Shown: positions 5,234-7,565 of the stretch, piece after piece
Position numbering within the stretch: the first letter of the stretch is position 1
Layout of the letters: each line of letters opens with the position of its first letter
Translations under genes and position numbers: made by a program
The notes under the pieces: generated by a model
Seen by the model: only the letters and a program-made list of their open reading frames with translations
Databases searched by the model: none
Told to the model about the DNA's origin: nothing
Assembly (NCBI GenBank): GCA_004298605.1
Contig: SCPW01000314.1
Location: 1-7,565, forward strand
Reading direction: 5' to 3'
From: Gallionella sp.
GTDB lineage: Bacteria; Pseudomonadota; Gammaproteobacteria; Burkholderiales; Gallionellaceae
Length of the DNA: 7,565 nt

Positions 5234-5331
5234 GAAAGCCTTGTAGCTACAGGCTCTTCACTTGATTACGGTGGCGCATTATTGCAGGAATGCAAGGCAG
5301 CGCGCCAGTGGCGAAAATCAGGCTGGCCAGC
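5234..5331. repeat. Direct repeat copy B (~98 bp)
   Basis: Second copy of the repeat at 4740-4838, same orientation, 395 bases further on. The differences between copies leave the same plus-strand frame open in both (ESLV-x-T-x3-L-(E/D)-YGGALLQEC in each), which hints that the repeat may derive from coding DNA or hold a 37-residue peptide starting at ATG 5228. It ends in the palindrome GCTGGCCAGC. Confidence 0.85.
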
Positions 5332-5590
5332 AGCATCATAAATGACGGTGGCGGATCCGGCAGATTGCCCCGTGCAACCATCCGGCGAGGGCGCAACACA
5401 TCAAAACCAAAACCGGCTTGCAGAGGGGTGATTTACGCTGATGCACGGTGAGGCGATGGGGTGGACTCCAGAAACTCCCCGCAGCCCAACCGCTCCCCGC
5501 TCTTCACACCTCCAGACTTCGCGGGCTAACCGCTCCGCCCCGTAAAGGCAAGGCGGAGAGGCTAAGTGTTGATTAAGCGTTAACAAAGTG
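5332..5590. other. Gene-free stretch with small repeats
   Basis: No convincing gene is present. A minus-strand frame at 5401-5586 lacks a ribosome site and reads like low-complexity noise. Seen here: AACCGCTCC twice, 40 bases apart (5488-5496 and 5528-5536); an inverted repeat CTCCGCC/GGCGGAG at 5533-5539 and 5552-5558 with a 12-base loop, flanked by further imperfect pairing; and the second GTTAACAAAGTGTTT copy at 5579-5593. Confidence 0.6.
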
Positions 5591-5620
5591 TTTACTTTTT
5601 AACGGTTTTTGGCTCATAAT
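5591..5620 (+). promoter_or_regulatory. Plus-strand promoter-like sequence facing a structured region
   Basis: TTTACT (5591-5596) and CATAAT (5615-5620) stand 18 bases apart in an AT-rich patch, a fair sigma70-type promoter. It is the only good plus-strand promoter I see, and no plus-strand gene follows; the expected start near 5627 is 5 bases before the outer stem of the structured region at 5632-5700. Confidence 0.45.
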
Positions 5621-5626
5621 AGCCGC

Positions 5627-5700
5627 ACCTAGTCCCCACGTTCCGAATCGTCACCGTATGGTGAGCTTGGCTGGTAATCTCCAGTCTAGGGCGCGGGGAC
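5627..5700 (+). ncRNA. Candidate small RNA with multi-hairpin, closed-ring fold
   Basis: GTCCCC (5632-5637) pairs with GGGGAC (5695-5700) and encloses TCACCGTATGGTGA (5651-5664, 5-bp stem and GTAT loop), CTGGTAATCTCCAG (5671-5684, 4-bp stem) and a weaker ACG/CGT pair around TTCCGAAT (5638-5651). The result is a cloverleaf-like branched fold just after a promoter. It is not a tRNA: loop sizes, the base at position 8 and the T-loop do not fit on either strand. No T-run ends it. It may be a small RNA, a folded single-stranded DNA site, or the 3' end structure of the DUF3800 message on the other strand. No known RNA family is recognised. Confidence 0.35.
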
Positions 5701-5711
5701 GGTTCTCACCA

Positions 5712-6326
5712 CTACCGAAAATCCCAAACATTTTGAATCTTGCTGCCAAGCATCTTGCGCCAGCGGTCATGCTCGTTTCTGTCACCTTCCCGGTACGATC
5801 TCGCAATTGCACCGGCCACCATGTCGGCCAACTGGATGAGGTTGTTCCGGTGCGACTCGGCAAATTTCACGTCCACAATTTTTCCGGCTGCTGATTCGCG
5901 CTTGAGGTAAGCGACCAGCTCGCGTTTGAATTCACGGTCGCCGCTGCCGTCGATTTTTACTCTCGCGCCAGCCAGCGCATTATTGTCATGCTGGAGCAGT
6001 GATTTAACGAAGAAGTTATAGAACAGTTCCTTGTTCTCACGCAGGTTGTCGCTGTATATCCTGGATTTGTCTACAGCGATGGCGCGCACTGAAAACTTGC
6101 AGGATGCGACTGCCTCAAAAAATCCATCCTTCACCTGGGAGGCGCACTTGTTGAACTTGAACTCGGGTTTGATGCGTAGGGAAATGCGCGCTTCTTCAAT
6201 AAGCCTGCTTGTGCGTTCTGCTTCCTTGAAGTCATCAAAAATGACCATCGCAACTACGAAGTGAGGGGTAGAGCCCCGCGCCAGCTTGAAGCCAGCATCG
6301 CCGCTTTCATCGATCAGAACTAACAA
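5712..6326 (-). CDS. DUF3800 domain protein
   Basis: A 204-residue protein with the DUF3800 layout: a beta strand carrying LIDESGDAGF at residues 4-13 (acidic Asp5, Glu6, Asp9), an internal KIDGSGDREF at 124-133, and the C-terminal LIQLADMVAGAIARS at 163-177, whose QLADxxAGA pattern is characteristic. The family is thought to have an RNase H-like fold with acidic active-site residues, and members are frequent in phages, islands and defence regions, but the biochemical role is not settled. The start is a TTG at 6326, supported by AGGGA 8 bases before it and by its closeness to the usual M-x4-DESG start. It stands alone, first gene inside the right border, so it is likely cargo. Confidence 0.87.
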   Translation of the reverse strand: MLVLIDESGDAGFKLARGSTPHFVVAMVIFDDFKEAERTSRLIEEARISLRIKPEFKFNKCASQVKDGFFEAVASCKFSVRAIAVDKSRIYSDNLRENKELFYNFFVKSLLQHDNNALAGARVKIDGSGDREFKRELVAYLKRESAAGKIVDVKFAESHRNNLIQLADMVAGAIARSYREGDRNEHDRWRKMLGSKIQNVWDFR

Positions 6327-6354
6327 CTGAGAATCCCTGCAAATGGAAATGATG

Positions 6355-6365
6355 CATGTTACATG
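6355..6365. promoter_or_regulatory. Small palindrome upstream of DUF3800
   Basis: CATGTTACATG is a palindrome around one central T, about 30 bases before the DUF3800 start. It may be an operator, but nothing else supports this. Confidence 0.25.
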
Positions 6366-6390
6366 ACAGGCAAGAGTTTGGTGAAAGGTA

Positions 6391-6410
6391 ATGTCTCACT
6401 TTGATGTCTC
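6391..6410. repeat. Two ATGTCTC direct repeats
   Basis: ATGTCTC at 6391-6397 and 6404-6410, spaced 13 bases, are followed 15 bases later by the TGTCT of the inverted repeat beginning at 6425. Together they look like a set of related protein-binding words close to the element's right end, as arm sites of an integrase would be. Confidence 0.35.
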
Positions 6411-6424
6411 GCCCTGCTTGGAAG

Positions 6425-6501
6425 CTGTCTAATATCCCGGCGACACACTAGCATTGGCGCGGGTTACAAAGGCGGGGTATAGCACAGTGAATATTAGACA
6501 G
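6425..6501. repeat. 77-bp unit with perfect 11-bp inverted ends
   Basis: CTGTCTAATAT (6425-6435) and ATATTAGACAG (6491-6501) are exact reverse complements, 55 bases apart. The unit lies about 50 bases inside the proposed right border. It could be a tiny MITE-like insertion, although no target duplication is seen (GAAG before, GCGG after), or a pair of inverted binding sites for integrase or excisionase. Confidence 0.75.
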
Positions 6502-6551
6502 GCGGTTGGGAACTCGATTTTAAATCATCACGCTACTACTGTTTGTTTCGG

Positions 6552-6647
6552 CTACTGCTGCATCATGGGCGTGTGGCTTCCAGCCGCAGGCTTGGCAAGG
6601 TAGTCCGAATTTTGCTTTGCCTGTGGCTGGAGATTTTGTTCGGCCAT
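6552..6647 (-). pseudogene. mutS: 5' fragment of mutS, cut after codon 31
   Basis: This frame starts 9 bases after the suhB stop and reads MAEQNLQPQAKQNSDYLAKP, then AAGSHTPMMQQ, then TAG. HTPMMQQ is the invariant beginning of the MutS mismatch-recognition domain, where the next residues are normally YL-x-(I/L)-K-x2-HP. The variable leader of about 25 residues before it is also normal for betaproteobacterial MutS. Here the Tyr codon TAC/TAT is replaced by TAG and the frame is lost, so the gene appears interrupted within CAG-CAG-TA. Because an element follows, insertion at a mutS attachment core is more likely than simple decay. The rest of mutS (about 850 codons) would lie past the element's left end. 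The match is short, so a chance resemblance is not excluded. Confidence 0.65.
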
Positions 6648-6656
6648 GAGTTGCGG

Positions 6657-7454
6657 TCAGCCTTTTAATCCCGGCGTGAGATGCGGCGCCATCGCTTGCA
6701 GCAGCAGCGGGTGGATGTTCGGGTTGCCCGCGCAGACATGGCCGGATTTGAGGTAGGTGTCCGAGCCGTGCAGGTCGCTGACCAGGCCGCCCGCCTCGGT
6801 AATCAGCAGGCAACCGGCGGCGATGTCCCACGGCTTGAGCCCGGTTTCGAAGAAGCCGTCGTAGCGTCCCGCCGCCATCCACGCCAGATCCAGCGCGGCA
6901 GAGCCGGGGCGGCGCAGGCCGGCGGTTTTCTGCATCAGCTCTTTGAAAATTGCCAGGTAGGCATCCAGATGTTCAAACTTGGTGTAGGGGAAGCCGGTGC
7001 CGATCAGGCTGTCGGCCAGATGCAGGCGCTTGGTGACGCGCAGGCGTTTGTCGTTGAGGAACGCGCCGCGCCCGCGCGTGGCGGTAAACAGCTCGTTTTT
7101 GGTCGGGTCGTACACCACGGCCTGGGTGACGATGCCTTTGTGCTGCAAGGCGATGGATACGGCGAATTGCGGAAAGCCGTGCAAAAAATTGGTCGTGCCA
7201 TCCAGCGGATCAATGATCCAGAGAAACTCCGAATCGCCTTGGCTGCCGCTCTCTTCTGCTAGAATCGCATGGTCCGGATAGGCTTCCAGCAAGGTCTGGA
7301 TGATGGTTTGTTCGGCGGCGCGATCCACTTCACTGACAAAATCCGCGTGGGATTTTTTGGTGACGGTGAGGTGATCGATCTTGTCGGTGGAGCGGTAAAT
7401 CAGATTACCGGCACGACGCGCGGCCTTCACCGCGATGTTGAGCATGGGGTGCAT
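6657..7454 (-). CDS. suhB: Inositol-1-monophosphatase family protein SuhB
   Basis: A 265-residue protein close to the 267 of E. coli SuhB and alike from the first residue. It hydrolyses inositol-1-phosphate with magnesium, and in enterobacteria it also binds RNA polymerase/NusA and helps rRNA antitermination and folding. Catalytic residues are all present: Glu67-Glu68 in EESG, Asp82 and Asp85 with Gly86-Thr87 in DPLDGTTN, and Asp210 in PWDIAAG. GAGAFLND-like, [17 protein letters not shown] and GNP-x-H elements also match. The start at ATG 7454 is chosen for its match to MHPMLNIAV; an upstream in-frame ATG at 7523 would add 23 unusual residues. It is host chromosome, next to the broken mutS, and shows no sign of damage. 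Confidence 0.97.
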   Translation of the reverse strand: MHPMLNIAVKAARRAGNLIYRSTDKIDHLTVTKKSHADFVSEVDRAAEQTIIQTLLEAYPDHAILAEESGSQGDSEFLWIIDPLDGTTNFLHGFPQFAVSIALQHKGIVTQAVVYDPTKNELFTATRGRGAFLNDKRLRVTKRLHLADSLIGTGFPYTKFEHLDAYLAIFKELMQKTAGLRRPGSAALDLAWMAAGRYDGFFETGLKPWDIAAGCLLITEAGGLVSDLHGSDTYLKSGHVCAGNPNIHPLLLQAMAPHLTPGLKG

Positions 7455-7541
7455 ATAAGTTACGACCTTTTTAATGAGCTGGGGAAATTCAGCGCGCATT
7501 CTAATTGGAATCGTGCTTTGCATAAACCTGGAAAATCAATT

Positions 7542-7560
7542 ATCCGCAGATTACGCGGAT
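7542..7560. repeat. Short hairpin repeat upstream of suhB
   Basis: ATCCGC (7542-7547) and GCGGAT (7555-7560) form an inverted repeat around AGATTAC. The wording ATCCGCAGATTACGCGGATT is of a kind that recurs between genes in many proteobacteria. It may be a dispersed repeat or the end of the upstream transcription unit. Confidence 0.5.
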
Positions 7561-7565
7561 TAGAT

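Larger units (their letters stand above)
1..6552. mobile_element. Integrative element with rolling-circle Rep, left end outside window
   Basis: The stretch to the left of the interrupted mutS start has the make-up of a small integrative element: a HUH replication initiator, an XRE repressor with terminator, an operator-controlled replication operon, phage-type regulators, a DUF4224 gene (usually next to an integrase), orphan antitoxin and DUF3800 cargo, and several repeats. The right border is placed near 6552 because the MutS-like reading frame is lost there in the middle of a conserved motif. The left border, integrase and second attachment copy are not in the window. No structural phage genes or conjugation genes are seen. 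The element call is inference from gene content; the exact border depends on where the integrase core lies. Confidence 0.7.

Noticed and set aside
4740..5331. CRISPR array
   Set aside because: Only two diverged ~98-bp repeats separated by a gene; no spacer-repeat rhythm.
5401..5586. 61-codon minus-strand frame
   Set aside because: No ribosome site, no domain pattern, composition like translated non-coding GC-rich DNA.
5521..5590. Integron attC site (TTAGCC words, GGCGGAG/CTCCGCC stem, GTTAAC)
   Set aside because: No GTTRRRY core with an inverted RYYYAAC partner could be placed; the TTAGCC words are direct rather than inverted.
5632..5700. tRNA or tRNA-like attachment site
   Set aside because: The fold is cloverleaf-like but the loops are too small, no T at position 8, no proper T-loop and no 7-base anticodon loop on either strand.
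6520..6882. 120-codon minus-strand frame crossing the end of suhB
   Set aside because: It overlaps suhB in another frame with Arg/Pro/Ala-rich noise; its tail only happens to cover the mutS fragment in a different frame.
6681..7262. 193-codon plus-strand frame
   Set aside because: Antisense shadow of suhB, whose family and active site are certain.

Overview
The window is chromosomal DNA from a proteobacterium, most likely a betaproteobacterium (perhaps Nitrosomonadales-like), carrying most of an integrated mobile element. The host call rests on a SuhB inositol monophosphatase (right end, minus strand) that reads like the enterobacterial/betaproteobacterial protein from its first residues ([17 protein letters not shown]), followed nine bases later by an ORF whose last residues, HTPMMQQ, match the conserved start of MutS. 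The taxon is inferred from protein style only.

Region by region, all genes are on the minus strand, so the order of reading is from right to left. 7454-6657 is suhB. 6647-6552 is the first 31 codons of what looks like mutS, ending in a stop exactly where the conserved Tyr should be. Everything from about 6552 leftward looks foreign: a 77-bp structure with 11-bp inverted ends (6425-6501), a DUF3800 gene, a promoter plus a multi-hairpin candidate RNA (5591-5700), a gene-free stretch, two ~98-bp direct repeats (4740-4838 and 5234-5331) around an orphan ribbon-helix-helix antitoxin-like gene, an XRE repressor with a good terminator, and then a compact operon.

That operon (3814 to 1205) starts at a sigma70-type promoter overlapped by three evenly spaced operator half-sites. 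It encodes an HTH protein, a 50-residue single-TM protein, two small unknown proteins and a rolling-circle (HUH) replication initiator with a zinc-binding cysteine cluster. Three of four junctions are ATGA overlaps. The 193-bp gap after rep holds two strong hairpins and nick-site-like words, a candidate replication origin. Next come an HTH/coiled-coil regulator with a DUF3653-like segment (a type seen near filamentous phages), a small basic protein, and the start of a DUF4224 gene cut off by the window edge. DUF4224 genes commonly sit next to tyrosine integrases, so the integrase and the second attachment site are expected just beyond the left edge.

My reading is a small integrative element that can replicate by rolling circle, under XRE-repressor control, inserted into the 5' end of mutS. 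No capsid, coat, morphogenesis, relaxase or conjugation gene is visible. The replication operon, repressor and operators would control copying and excision; DUF3800 and the antitoxin-like gene are candidate cargo. The mutS insertion and the absence of structural genes are the points that make it unusual.
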